Positions 1 to 10,345 are shown, counted from the first letter of the stretch. The stretch: 64,000 bases of DNA from Chrysoperla carnea (GCF_905475395.1 NC_058341.1:71049597-71113596); one strand, 5' to 3'. Numbers and translations: made by a program. Notes: generated from the letters alone by a model not told the origin.

Positions 1-149
1 TCAAAGGAAGTGTTGAGTTGTAACGAAGTGATGGACCAAACAGACTCTTTTGGGTTTGCGAACATAGTTTTGTCAAAAGGATTATTAATGTTTTTTTAAT
101 GACATAAGCCTAAAAAAACGTTTGTATGAAAAATACCAAAATCTAAATC

Positions 150-520
150 TAAATCAATTTTGAAAGTTTTAGAGGGGGTGGGGTTGCCCTATTATTTAAA
201 TAAATAAATGACTTCAAAAGTTGGTATATTTAACATTCGTCTTACGTTAAAACGATAGATAGATGTTATGTTTTCAAAGATTTCTCCAAAACTAGTCGGA
301 GGGAATTTAAAAAAAAACTATTTAAATTAAAGTTAAAACTATAATAAATTATTAAAAACAAAAGAAAAAACCCTTGTGCCCGACTAGTTAAGGATCTATA
401 AGCACGGTAGTGAGGACAAAAATTTAAAAAAAAAATTATATTTGCAATTTTGATGGTGAAATGAAAAGTAAAAATAAAATTTTTCGATATCTGGAGTAAT
501 TTTCAAAATATTGAAAAATT
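150..520 (+). repeat. Dispersed repeat family F, copy 1
   Basis: This AT-rich segment recurs with point differences at 36335-36545 in the same orientation and at 41690-42075 and 21895-22035 inverted. Shared landmarks are 'atttaaataaataaatgac', a 'tttctccaaaacta' block, and a block reading roughly 'agcacggtagtgaggac' here and its complement near 41750. No coding capacity is seen. The family has no clear termini in this window, so its class is unknown. Confidence 0.6.
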
Positions 521-1207
521 TCAAAAATTTTTGTTTAATTATTTAGCTTTCAAGATTTCGACAACAAAGGCAAATATCGAAAAATTTAATGTCATTTTTC
601 GTCTACATTCATGAATTTATATCAAAATTTATCATCAAAGTTGAAAATAAGATACAAATAGTTTCAACCACAAGTCTAAGCTTGCCTTGGTGCTCGTACT
701 ACCTTTATACTTCATCGTCTTTTTTAGAACAGGCTCATTCTTCACCACCCCGGTTCAAAACAAAGAGATAAGGACACGTAAAAAGTTTTAAATTGAGAAT
801 ATTTCAAATGAATAAAACTGTACTCACATACTTTTATTCATGTTTGGGTGTTTTGAGTTGGCGTACAAGCATTAAAAAATGTATTGTATACATATACGTG
901 TATATGAACGCTTAAACGAATATAAATACGCTGCGTTCTCACGATATTCTTATAAACAAGATGAAAGGAAAAAAAAAACAATGAGAATCGGAGACAACAT
1001 ACATACATACACATACACATATACATAATTGTGTAAGTACTGGGAGAAAATACGCGGACATGGTACATTTTTGACGACGGACGTAAAGTGGTAGAATAGA
1101 AAAGAATGGCTAATCTGGTTCAGAAATACACATGTACAAAGTATTCTAGGCGCCAAAACTATTTTCGTGGCTGATTGGTTGCACCGCAATATTTTCTTAT
1201 GCATTTT

Positions 1208-1388
1208 TATACCATGTATAAAATGTGTCACATTTAAGATGAAGACATCCTCATATTTTCGTTATTTTTTAGAAATATCGATTTGAAATTTTGATGGTCC
1301 CATTTTTTAAGATATTTAAAAAAAATGTATAAGAAAGAGTTGCTTAAAAAATTTTTTTATACTCATATACCGACATTCATGGCAATCA
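1208..1388 (+). repeat. Family B terminal fragment
   Basis: The block 'atttaagatgaagacatcc' and the following 150 bases match the terminal inverted repeat of the 1.35-kb TIR element at 59082-60428. The match is cut at 1388 by a family A segment. Non-coding and decayed. Confidence 0.65.
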
Positions 1389-1755
1389 ATATTTACGAAG
1401 AAATGTTTCTAACAAAAATTTTTTATAAGGAACATTTTTTTATTTAAATTTTTGTTCTATCGGTAACGGTCTACTACATGGATCTTACATAACCAAGACC
1501 CAATTGGCCTCTGTTGTTCATTTACGAACTCAACCTCACTTTTTACGGAATGAGAACGCTACAAAAATTCCGACTTGTTATCTCTTGTCGTTTTGAGCTA
1601 CCGTGTTTACGGACAAGGGGACAGACAGGTATTCAGACGAACAACCGGAATTGAATTTTATGAACACTTAAATTTTGTTCATAGCGTCAATATTTTTGAG
1701 CTTTACAAACTTAGGACTAAACTTGGTAAACCTTGATATATTTCATATACTGTGC
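1389..1755 (+). repeat. Family A repeat, 5'-truncated
   Basis: One of about twelve family A copies here. Landmarks in order are the 'aaatgtttctaacaaaaat' block, the 'ttttgttctatc' block, 'gacccaattggcctctg', a 'gacagacag'-like run, 'ttacaaacttaggactaaac' and the 3' end 'ccttgatatatttcat'. Bases 1389-1533 appear to be a perfect inverted copy of 2062-2206. It lacks the family's 5' portion. Confidence 0.8.
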
Positions 1756-2061
1756 GTTGTCGCTTTTAAGATGAAGACACCCCCGTATCTTCGTTATTTA
1801 TAAAATTATACATTTGAAATTTTTCATATAGGGTTATGGATAAAATTACAAAATTCGAAATTATAATTTTTTCAATATTTTGGTTTTTATTCAAAATTAT
1901 TATGTTTACTTTTTAATTTTATTAATTCTATAACTAGTGTGCTTTGGAATGTAAAAACTGGACAAATTGATAATTTAATAGTGTTATGTATTCAAATATT
2001 TCAATAAGCTTTGAATGTGTACCAAAATCATGAAAAAATTATAATTTCGAATTTTGTAATT
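1756..2061 (+). repeat. Family B internal fragment
   Basis: Restarts with 'cttttaagatgaagacacc' and runs into 'tgtaaaaactggacaaattg' and 'aatttaatagtgttat', both of which recur at about 59420-59480 inside the family B element. It lies between the two inverted family A pieces, forming their loop. Confidence 0.7.
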
Positions 2062-2330
2062 TTGAGTTCGTAAATGAACAACAGAGGCCAATTGGGTCTT
2101 GGTTATGTAAGATCCATGTAGTAGACCGTTACCGATAGAACAAAAATTTAAATAAAAAAATGTTCCTTATAAAAAATTTTTGTTAGAAACATTTCTTCGT
2201 AAATATCACTGTTTACTCGCGAAGGCGCAAATTAGATTAGAACATTATATAATATGTATTTTATGGGAATAGCAATTATGTGTGTGTGACAACATTATCT
2301 TGTCATATATACACTTGTTCCTAAATTTAT
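2062..2330 (-). repeat. Family A repeat, 3'-truncated, inverted
   Basis: Minus-strand family A copy carrying the 5' half ('gcgcaaattag', 'atgtattttatgggaat') that the copy at 1389-1755 lacks. Bases 2062-2206 seem identical to the complement of 1389-1533. Other family A copies differ from this one at many positions, so this pair arose or was homogenised recently. Confidence 0.8.
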
Positions 2331-2971
2331 TTTCAAAGGTACTTGCAAACTTTTGCTAATGGTTGGTACAAACAATTGTTATAAGCAAATAATATTTAGT
2401 TTAAAATTATTTTTGTTTCTTTTTACCTATTATAGTTTTTGAAACCAATTTTATATTCATTGTTTTCACAAAAATATGAAAAATAATTTTAAATTATGTC
2501 ATTAGATAGATTTAATAATTGGATTGTTAAATTTTCACTATTTTCAAATCTTTTAAAAATGTAATATCAAATATTTGTAACTGAAGATACTGATAGGCGA
2601 AACATAGAGTTTAAAATTGCAGATAGGTGTAAATTTAATGAAAATTCCATTTAATAACTTACTAACTGTAAATTGGATTAAAATTCAATATAATGACAAA
2701 AAATCTTAACTTAAAATTTTCAATATTTGGTACCAAATACCAAAAAATAAAATGTTGTCCCTGATGCACGCTCAAAATAGATACATATAAACTTTCAAAA
2801 AGCTCAGGTACATTTTAAACATAAAACCCTTTTATTATAGTCCTATATTGATAGGTAAACTAATGTTGTTTTTCTCCTCTAAAATTCAATAAAAACTTAC
2901 AAGTACTTTAAAGAAATTTCCTACTTTAATATTTTATAAAAATGCTGCTGAGAATTGCATTCTATTTTCAG

Positions 2972-3064
2972 TTTCATGCAAAATGTGAGTCATTTAAAAT
3001 GGCAAGAGGATAGTATAAATTTGAGTACGGATAGTACGAGTATTCAAGGACCTGGAGTTTCAAG
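2972..3064 (+). CDS. Candidate internal coding exon (function unknown)
   Basis: A 93-nt open segment follows a good acceptor ('gcattctattttcag') and ends at a donor 'AG|gtgaaa'. Only one frame is open. It reads as a soluble, Ser/Thr-rich peptide beginning FMQNVSHLKWQEDS and ending GPGVS. It enters and leaves in phase 2, which is compatible with the candidate exon at 8288-8348 (phase 2 to 0). No domain is recognised. Short open segments with acceptable splice sites are common in AT-rich DNA, so this is tentative. A minus-strand candidate gene end lies just downstream. Confidence 0.25.
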
Positions 3065-3127
3065 GTGAAATAAGATAATTTTTCGATTGTAAAATTTTCA
3101 GAAGCTTATTAAAAGAGATGTTTTTAC

Positions 3128-3200
3128 TTTTTTTTACCCGACTGTCATGAAGTTACGTTTTTCGCGCGTATCTTGTATGTACGAATGTATCTACATTTGT
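3128..3200 (+). repeat. Family C repeat end ('acccgactgt' type)
   Basis: Starts 'tttacccgactgtcatg' and continues into a TATG-rich stretch. Similar starts occur at 23857 ('taccccgactgtacaatgg') and, inverted, at 52020-52097 ('cacagtcgggtaaaaat'). The three share only their terminal region. Confidence 0.5.
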
Positions 3201-3883
3201 TTGTAAATTTCTTTATTACCTTGCATCTTCAAAATGGTCCGATAAATTTCAACAGAAGAGTTATCGTTATATTTGTCTTAAAAAGCTAAGTGTACTTAGA
3301 TATGTGTTTAAAAAAAGACAAAATGACGAATTTTTGACTCGAAATAGTAAAACATCAAAAAAAAACAGAAGAAAAGTTAACTGAACTTTTCGAGTAGAAT
3401 AAAGATATATAAAAATAATGGAAATTAAAATGGTATTATAAAAATATATATATGTTATATGGTAATAATAATTTTTTTTTAAAGTTTTAATATAGCATTC
3501 AATACAAGAGGGTTATTTTGGTGCCCATTAAAATCTAGACCGGCTTCAAATCCCAATAATGAGCCTCGAATGTTAAAGTGACTATGTAAACTACTGAACT
3601 TATTTCTTTCATTTCAGATTTTATTTTACGCTGTCGGATTTTTGATTTTTTACATTATTTATTTTATTGGTAAATTTTCTCTGAAATATAAAACAAACTC
3701 AATAAAAAAAAAACCTTAGAACCTATATGTAATTGGTTTCTAAAAAATTTAAGGTAATAATTAGTTTCTAAAAATTGAGACAAGATTTTTTTAGAAAATT
3801 AAAGTTATAGAATAAATAATCTGCTATCACTGTAAAGCTACATTTTTAGCATTGGTTAAGTCTTGAAAATGGCTGACGTTTAA

Positions 3884-4131
3884 GTTAGGTTACACTTAGG
3901 ACACACTTAGGATATTGAGCCCATTGTGATACCACATACATGCTTTATCACCTTTTCCGCTGATAATTTATTTACCACCTTTTTCATGCATATACCATGC
4001 ACTAGACCAGCCCATCACAACTATTAATCAAATTAATTTTTTTTGTGACGGAAAGAAACGAACCCGCTACCCTAGACATACAGCGAACGAAAGTGGTTAC
4101 GCTTTAACTAAATGAGCTACGAGTGTTGACT
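3884..4131 (-). mobile_element. tRNA-derived SINE, copy 1 (full length, with TSD)
   Basis: The tRNA-like head is at the right end. On the minus strand an A-box-like 'tagctcatttagttaaagcg' is followed by a B-box-like 'gcgggttcgtttc' and then a tRNA-unrelated body ending in 'cctaagtgtaacctaactt'. Flanking sequences 3871-3883 and 4132-4144 ('ggctgacgtttaa' and 'ggttgacgtttaa') match at 12 of 13 positions and look like a target-site duplication. Relatives are 54897-55190 and a 3' fragment at 8129-8205. Confidence 0.85.
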
Positions 4132-4461
4132 GGTTGACGTTTAAAAGGACATAATGTTTATTTGTTTACGAAAATGGTTTACAGTAACTAACACCTAAAA
4201 ATTGGCTTCAGAAAATAAAAATTCATAAGAAAAAGATATGCTTAAATCCAACCTTGAGCTTCCATCGGCTGTGAAACGCGTCATGGCGTTTAGAGTATAA
4301 AGAGACGTCGTGGAGAGATAAACATTTTGACGACACAACAGAACATTTGAATGAGACATATACATATTAATATTATTGATGTCGTAAAAGTTTAGTGTTA
4401 CGCGTTAACGCATTAATGTTTTTTTATGATAATGATCATCATATTCAAAGAAATATTATAT

Positions 4462-4471
4462 TTTATTTATT
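4462..4471 (-). terminator. Candidate poly(A) signal for the 4620-4708 exon
   Basis: Two overlapping AATAAA hexamers on the minus strand, about 150 nt past the candidate stop codon at 4620. Suggestive only, since AATAAA is frequent in this composition. Confidence 0.25.
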
Positions 4472-4619
4472 ATGACTTTATACATATATGGGTTTTTTTG
4501 TAGCCCAATTTATGGTCGTTTCAGTTTTACAATGTTCTTATCTGGAGTCATTGTTAACATATTTTTGAAAGTTATTAATTTGGCTTGAATGAGAATGCCA
4601 TATTTCATTCATCCTCCTA

Positions 4620-4708
4620 TTAATCTTCTGAATCCATTAAAGCTTCAGTTGTACCTACCTTAACCATAATCTGGATGGACCACTTTTCAGTTTCTTGTTT
4701 CTTGATAA
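4620..4708 (-). CDS. Candidate terminal coding exon (function unknown)
   Basis: On the minus strand a branch-like 'ctaac' and acceptor 'gtattgatacag' open an 89-nt frame of mixed, charged composition (KKQETEKWSIQIMVK, then an acidic end LMDSED) closed by TAA. It begins in phase 1, matching the candidate exon at 8694-8738, which ends in phase 1; joining them restores an Ile codon. AATAAA lies downstream. An internal 'AAG|gtaggt' could also act as a donor. The family is not recognised. Confidence rests on phase compatibility and splice signals alone. Confidence 0.3.
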
Positions 4709-4954
4709 CTGTATCAATACAAAGTTAGCAGGATGCAAGCAAATAAGAGAATAATAGTAAATGTGCTCTCGTTTTTGAGTAAAATAGAACATAAAGTGTG
4801 ATGTGCAATCGAATTAACGTATAATTTCAAACAATTGAATCTCGAAAAATCATTGAATTTTGAATCACAATAGCTCGTTTGAAAACTTGTACTTTCTAGT
4901 TTTGGAATCTACTGCTCCAAAATTTTTATCACCTCTTGCTGCATGGGGCAATAT

Positions 4955-5400
4955 CCCTAAAATTTATATAAAGTTTAGAAGCGTACCAAAATTTTAAAAA
5001 TTACTTTACAACAAATTTGTTTAGACCACTCGAAAGCTTGTTTTTTTTTTTGAGGTATGAGCTTTTTAAATCAAAATTTGCTTCCTAAGCAAAATTGACA
5101 TTTTTGAGTTTAAAATTCTGTATCTTTTGAAATAATCATCGCAGTAAAATTTTTTAATATCGTTCTAAAACTTAACGTGCCTTGTGATAAGTGTATTGTT
5201 TTGTAAAAACTGTTATCACTCTCCCATTTTTCGTTTTTAAAAATTGTCAAAAAACAGATTTTTTTCTTATTTTAGGCGTTTTTTCAGCTGAACGCCATTT
5301 TATAAAAAAAGGCATTATCAAAAATCTAACTGCATTCAATAGAAAACATATACATTCTAGTTTTGGAATAAATTACTGAAAAATTTTTATCACCGCTTGC
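4955..5400 (+). repeat. Dispersed repeat (same family as 45330-45700)
   Basis: Shares ordered blocks with 45330-45700: 'agcgtaccaa', 'cgaaagctt', 'ttcgtttttaaaa', 'tgtcaaaaaac' and 'gccattttataa'. Non-coding and diverged. The blocks are collinear and in the same orientation. Confidence 0.55.
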
Positions 5401-5946
5401 CAAAAAGCACGGAGACTTGAAACTATATTAAAAATTTTTCTTTAATACTTTGGCATGTAGCAAGATTTCTAAAATTTCATGAGGAAACTAGTCTACATAG
5501 CCAGTAAAGTCATCACGGAAAACTACGGAGGATGCAACGCGGAAGATGAAACAATAGAACGTCTGTTATATCGATTCCGGAAACTGGAAAACTGGTATTC
5601 TAAATTTTAAGATCAAGATTTTTTAATGATTAGAAGGAATCGATAAAAATGGAAAATAGTAAGGTTTACTTAAACACAATGGGTGTCAGGCTTTGAAAGG
5701 AGTGCTTCATACTAATCTTACTTGACTCAAATCATTATTGCTAGGTAATTTGTTACGCCTTATTTCAATTTTAAACACAACATAAAACGGGGGGCGGGGG
5801 TTAAAGTTTTGAAAGATATACCGTCATGTTTCTTGAGTCAAAAGAACGTATTGTACCACAAAATAAAATTTACAAACATACCATAATAAAAGAGATTGAT
5901 GTAAATTTGGAAAAGTTTTACGAAATTTCATTACCGGTATAATAAG

Positions 5947-6078
5947 TTAGCTCACTGGCTGGGCGAAGGCCTCACTAAATAGTTGCGCCATCTCGTTAAA
6001 CGACGTCCTGTTCTTCTGGTGTTGCTGTATAGAGTCCATTGAGTAGTACGGATAGTCCATCGTTGAAAGGTTCTCAGT
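5947..6078 (-). CDS. Candidate coding exon in a G+C-rich island
   Basis: The minus strand has a 44-codon open frame from an acceptor 'aaatgaacag' at 6079 to TAA at 5947. A Kozak-like 'aacgATGg' at 6060 gives a 37-residue reading MDYPYYSMDSIQQHQ...FNEMAQLFSEAFAQ. Third codon positions are strongly G/C-enriched against about 30% G+C surroundings, which is the best coding signal in the window. A donor 'CCA|gtgagc' just before the stop (phase 0) means it could be a first or internal exon instead of the gene end. Its phase does not fit between the exons at 8694 and 4620, so it would belong to another transcript. No domain recognised. Confidence 0.35.
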   Translation of the reverse strand, partial: TENLSTMDYPYYSMDSIQQHQKNRTSFNEMAQLFSEAFAQPVS

Positions 6079-7392
6079 CTGTTCATTTATTTTTTATTCA
6101 CTGATGGTTTTTGGTTTTTGAGACCACGCAGCCTTGTGGTTCAAAATATGATAACTAATTAAGGTATTTTAAAATTTTTAATACATTTAATTTTACATCA
6201 TTCACACAAACTAATTAGAAGAAGAATAAACTATATTAGAGGGTGAAACATGTATCGAAATATATCTGCATTACTTTTATGACATGAATTTACCAATACG
6301 GACATTATAATATTAATTTTAAGAAAATTTCAGGCATCAAGTGTTTTTACATATCTAAACATCCATTTAGGCACAAATATACTTTTGAATAACTTCACAA
6401 TTGCAAAACTGACTTAACTTTACTATAAAATTACATGAGAAAATAATCATAAATCTATGTGCTAAACGCAAGTTATTGATCGATCACACATAAGAATATT
6501 ATAGAATATAAGTAAAAATCGTTCATAGTGACAATTATATGATACCTTACAATACAAATTCAATAATAAACCACCGGACAAAAATTTTAATCATTTTATT
6601 GTGTCTAAAAAGAGGAATTTTTTTATAATCTTTAATTTCTATAAATGCTTTATTTCCTTTCATAAAATAAAGAGGGTCTGTAAGGATTTCTTTATATTTT
6701 CCCTTGTTGCTAGCTAGCATAAACCGTGAGCTATAGCTTTTAAAACTACGGAAAAAAATTAGAGATATTCTAAACATTTCTAGAGTCCCAGTCTTATCGC
6801 TACCGTTTTCTAGAAAAGATTGGCCTTTTTCTTCATTTCAATTGTTCTTTAAATTTAAATTGATTCAGCTCAGTTAGCAGTAAATGAAGAGATTGATTGG
6901 TCATATTATTATCGCGTAAATATTCAGTTTCGATTTTTCAAAGGAAATATTTGATCTCATTTGACTAATTTACAATTCATGCGGTGTCCACGTTGTTGTT
7001 TTTCTACAATAATTCGACAAACGGAATTTTCTGTTTTAAAGAAGAAAAAAAATCCAATCCAAAAATGAAAGGGCTCTTATTTGTGCTGCCATATAGAAAT
7101 ATCATGAACAACGGGCTATGGTCTGATGTTTTGAGCCAAGTGAAAATTTTTTATATTATTCCAGGTACTAAACAAGGCTTTACGAGAAAACATTACACAG
7201 ACTGTGCCAAGACGCCCTTGTTGCATCAGGTAGAAAAGAAAATTTTAAAACGAAAAGTCATCTTCCGTTTACAGATCCGATGCACTACCACCCGCGCCCT
7301 TCCTACACATTCACACACTTGCACAAGTATGGATACGTACACGCCAGCGTAATGTTGAAGCTCCCTGAAGTCTCACTCTCGCAGTTTCTTGT

Positions 7393-7985
7393 TATTTATT
7401 GTGTTCATTTCAAAAGTATCCATCTTTAACAGCTCTTGACCTGGTGTGATTATTGCTTGAAGTGAAGATACATCGATACAGCGACTGAGGGGGAAGTTCA
7501 ATAATGGCATCCAGATAATTTTAGGTTTCATCCTTTCTCCCTCAGCCTCGTTTTGAAATTTCATATGGTACCTCTTACCTTGCGGTATCTCATTCGAAAG
7601 GTCATACAAATCTTTCTTCAACCATGATAAAAAATGAAATCGATCGATTGGTTCTTAAGATAGACTACATAGAAGATGGAATTCATACATTCCATCTTGT
7701 GTGTAGTCTATCTTAAGAACGAATGGAGTCAATTTCATTTTTTTTCATGGTTGAATAGAAAATTTTATGAAATTTCAAGTGATGTATCACAAGGTAGGGG
7801 AGAGGTGCCATTTGAAATTTCAAAGTTGATATGGGTGGAGGTGAAGGGATAAAATCTAAAATTCTCTAGGTAGCATATTTAAACTTCCTCTTCTATATCT
7901 AAATCGACATGTTTTTACTCAAAACAATAATCACATCAGGTCCAGACTTATTAAGGGTAGATACTTTTAAAATGAACACGCTGTA
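7393..7985. mobile_element. Foldback element, ~590 bp, arms ~290 bp
   Basis: The two halves are inverted copies across a centre near 7690. The inner 60-70 bases (around 'gttcttaagatagactac') are nearly identical, the outer parts diverge. The ends are 'gtgttcatttcaaaagtatc' on the left and the complement of 'cgtgttcattttaaaagtat' on the right. A minus-strand open frame in the left arm (82 codons) has no recognisable domain and is probably fortuitous. Confidence 0.8.
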
Positions 7986-8128
7986 TAAATTAATATTTAT
8001 GAGTCTCTAATAAGTTTATAATTAACAGTATTTTCGTAATGAAATTTCAAAAAATTTGTTTGGTATATTAATAATGCTGACTTTAAACAGCTCCAAATGG
8101 TTCATAGAGTAGTGGCCAGGGATGGTGC

Positions 8129-8205
8129 AACCCTTTTTCGCTATCACAATGGTTCCTTTGGTCTAAGTGTGTCCCAGCCCAGGACAGCCACTCAAACCTA
8201 ACCTA
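8129..8205 (+). mobile_element. 5'-truncated fragment of the tRNA-SINE family
   Basis: Carries only the SINE 3' body: 'tatcacaatgg', 'ctaagtgtgtcc', 'ggacagcca' and 'aacctaacctaa', in the same order as at 3884-4131 and 54897-55190. Its orientation is opposite to those copies. 5' truncation is usual for LINE-mobilised SINEs. Confidence 0.7.
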
Positions 8206-8287
8206 ATCATATCCAATATAAGTTGTATGTCGTACATACCGATATGCATATAAACAATTTCCACTGCATTATTGGGTGAGCTTTTAG

Positions 8288-8348
8288 TTTGATTTCATAT
8301 GATAATATGCGACCACAAAAGAGTAGAGCAACAAGATATATACCCACG
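8288..8348 (+). CDS. Candidate internal coding exon (function unknown)
   Basis: A 61-nt segment lies between acceptor 'gggtgagcttttag' and a strong donor 'CACG|gtaagtatt'. The only fully open frame enters in phase 2 and leaves in phase 0, reading LISYDNMRPQKSRATRYIPT. The phases are compatible with the upstream candidate at 2972-3064 and the downstream candidate at 9415-9493. Family unknown. Confidence 0.25.
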
Positions 8349-8407
8349 GTAAGTATTACCATTAAAGAACCAAGTCGTGTTTTTTTATCTTTTACTTTTT
8401 ACCTTTT

Positions 8408-8456
8408 ACATACATGCATACATTCATACATACACACATACATACTTATACATAAT
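8408..8456. repeat. (CATA)n-like microsatellite
   Basis: Imperfect run of 'catacatacattcataca' units with internal 'cacacata' variants. A similar CATA-rich tract is at about 1003-1027. Confidence 0.8.
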
Positions 8457-8693
8457 AGTATAACAAGTATACATTCATTTTATAACAGAGTGCGGCCTCG
8501 GCTTCTTTCACTATCTAAATTTAACATCATTCTGAAATGATTGGCCGACAGCAGTTACATTGAATTTTATATAAAATATCTGTACGTCTATAAGAAACCT
8601 TAAATATAACTGAAGTTATAAACCATACCACTTATATTGTACAATAAAATGATAAAGAGTTATTATCAAACTATGTAGAAGAGAAACACTCAC

Positions 8694-8738
8694 TTGTAAT
8701 CCACTGCTTTTGGTGTACAAATTCAACAGAATCAACTG
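8694..8738 (-). CDS. Candidate internal coding exon (function unknown)
   Basis: A 45-nt minus-strand segment has textbook splice sites: acceptor 'cactcgtattttgtcag' and donor 'ACAA|gtgagtg'. The frame that enters and leaves in phase 1 reads VDSVEFVHQKQWIT, and it connects in phase to the terminal candidate at 4620-4708. The implied intron would be about 4 kb and repeat-bearing. A second frame is also open, so the reading depends on the phase match. The upstream exons were not found. Confidence 0.3.
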
Positions 8739-9414
8739 CTGACAAAATACGAGTGAGGTGAACTTTCACACGTGTTTTTATTTTGATCTTATGAATGCAA
8801 ATATTTTGCTTAAATGATTTTACACAGGGCGGATTGGTCATGCGGGATTATGAAAGGGTTCCTAGTAAGGCGGTAGCTAAAGTAATTATAAAATAGGTCG
8901 GTGATTCCAGGTTTCGAAAACTGTTTTTAACGTCTTTGGCAATTACTGAGGGTATATCATATAGAAAAATAATGAATTGCTTGTTACTTTGCGATGTTAT
9001 ATTTTCATGGTTAAACGCCAGAAGTAATTTCCCACACACTTCGGGCGTTTATAAGAATACCTTGGACACTGTATGGGAATACCTTGAACACTGGGGATGA
9101 AAATAGGTTAATTACTATTTCTTAAATTCATCCTCAAAGGGGTGAAATGATGGCGGGGAAGACATTACGAATGAGAAAGACTTCTTGGCGTTCATGGTTA
9201 AACGCCCAAAGGATATCGGGGATACCTTGAGTAAGGCGCGACTTACATTACTTACTTTACATTCTTATATTAATAAAATTGAGATAGATATCTTTATTTT
9301 TTAAAGTATAAATTTTTGAGAGATACAAAGTAGGGCCGGTGCTGGATAGGGATGAGTGTGCAAGATATGAACACCACATTCTATCTATTGATCCGTGTTC
9401 AAAAAACCATATAG

Positions 9415-9493
9415 ATTAATATTCCGGATGATACCAGAAAAGCTATTGGTCCAACTTTTGTATACTTATACCCCCCCCCCCTCACAGAAACAG
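9415..9493 (+). CDS. Candidate coding exon containing a poly-C run
   Basis: An open segment between 'aaaaaaccatatag' and donor 'ACAG|gtaaat' reads INIPDDTRKAIGPTFVYLYPPP in the frame starting in phase 0. An 11-C homopolymer (9471-9481) sits inside it. With 11 C the exon leaves in phase 1; with 10 C it would leave in phase 0. A possible 87-bp intron (9494-9580, ending 'tttttttccttcag') follows. Unknown function, and homopolymer length is error-prone, so the downstream frame is unsafe. Confidence 0.25.
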
Positions 9494-9599
9494 GTAAATG
9501 ATTTTTTGAACATAGTAAAGCTGTCATATGATTTTGAACCATTTAATGTCAAAAATATCTCGTGTGTTTTTTTCCTTCAGCGTTTTCAATTCACGAACA

Positions 9600-9743
9600 A
9601 TGAACTTTTTGCAGGCAAGTCTATTATTATTATTTTCTTTAGTATATTATCTTTCTTCTCATGCCATCGCATCGATTGGTTTACAGATCGGTTCATACAA
9701 TACCAAAAGTAACTCAATATACGTAACTTCACTGATCTACTAA
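9600..9743 (+). CDS. Small ORF with a signal-peptide-like start
   Basis: ATG at 9600 follows a strong acceptor-like 'tgtttttttccttcag' ending at 9580. It opens a 47-codon frame whose first ~24 residues are a typical signal peptide (MNFLQASLLLLFSLVYYLSS, then HAIA as a plausible cleavage region). Only about 23 residues follow before TAA. A donor-like 'CAAAA|gtaact' lies before the stop, so this may be the first coding exon of a secreted protein. A second frame across the same interval is also open with a hydrophobic stretch, so the coding frame is not settled. No family recognised. Confidence 0.2.
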   Translation: MNFLQASLLLLFSLVYYLSSHAIASIGLQIGSYNTKSNSIYVTSLIY

Positions 9744-10345
9744 CCAATCGAAATTCGTATCAGAAGATAGTCGTATAGGCTTGGCTGCAAAAAACCATTC
9801 ATGAAAAAGTTTGATTAAAATTAATTTAATTAAAAATAGTTATGAATACTTTTTGATAGAAAACTTATGATAGGCGTGTTTAAAAATGAATAAAATTTCA
9901 TTAAAAAATTTGTCTCATCTGGTTATCACATGGGTGAAGAAACTTAAATTCTAAATATTTAATTTGCCAATTAAGTGCTTAAATTCTTCTTAAAAGCCAC
10001 AGCTTCTTGTAAGAATGTGATTGTAAATGTTAAACGCAATAGACCTTTGGCATGCACAAACTTGATAATCTGTTTTATCTAAAATTTCACGATCTTTTTG
10101 ACGGGTAATTTATTTTATTAAGAAGTCGAATAATGATTATAACAAGTGTAAAATCGATAGAAAGCTGGAAAAAAACTGTTTCTTTTGACTTTTGACTTTA
10201 AATAACTAATTTGTGACGTGAACAAACTTACGTCTTCAGCTTTCTACAATAGGGGATCGGACTTAATTTTTTTTAATCACGTCAAGTGAAGAATTCCCAC
10301 TTCACGAATAGAAAAATTAAAATTCCTAACTAAGCAAAGAGGAAG

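Noticed and set aside
1-99. Plus-strand open frame running in from the left edge (SKEVLSCNEVMDQTDSFGF...)
   Set aside because: Only 32 codons, ends in a T-rich stop, and no convincing donor. The complement is also open, so nothing supports coding.
3619-3669. Hydrophobic segment after a strong acceptor 'ctttcatttcag'
   Set aside because: T-rich DNA yields Phe/Ile/Leu runs by chance, and the phase does not fit the neighbouring candidates.
3884-4131. SINE heads considered as functional tRNA genes
   Set aside because: Anticodon arms and acceptor stems do not pair, while TSDs and unrelated bodies mark them as SINEs.
6984-7352. 122-codon plus frame
   Set aside because: Starts at a non-ATG codon, low-complexity His/Thr-rich end, no domain and no splice context.
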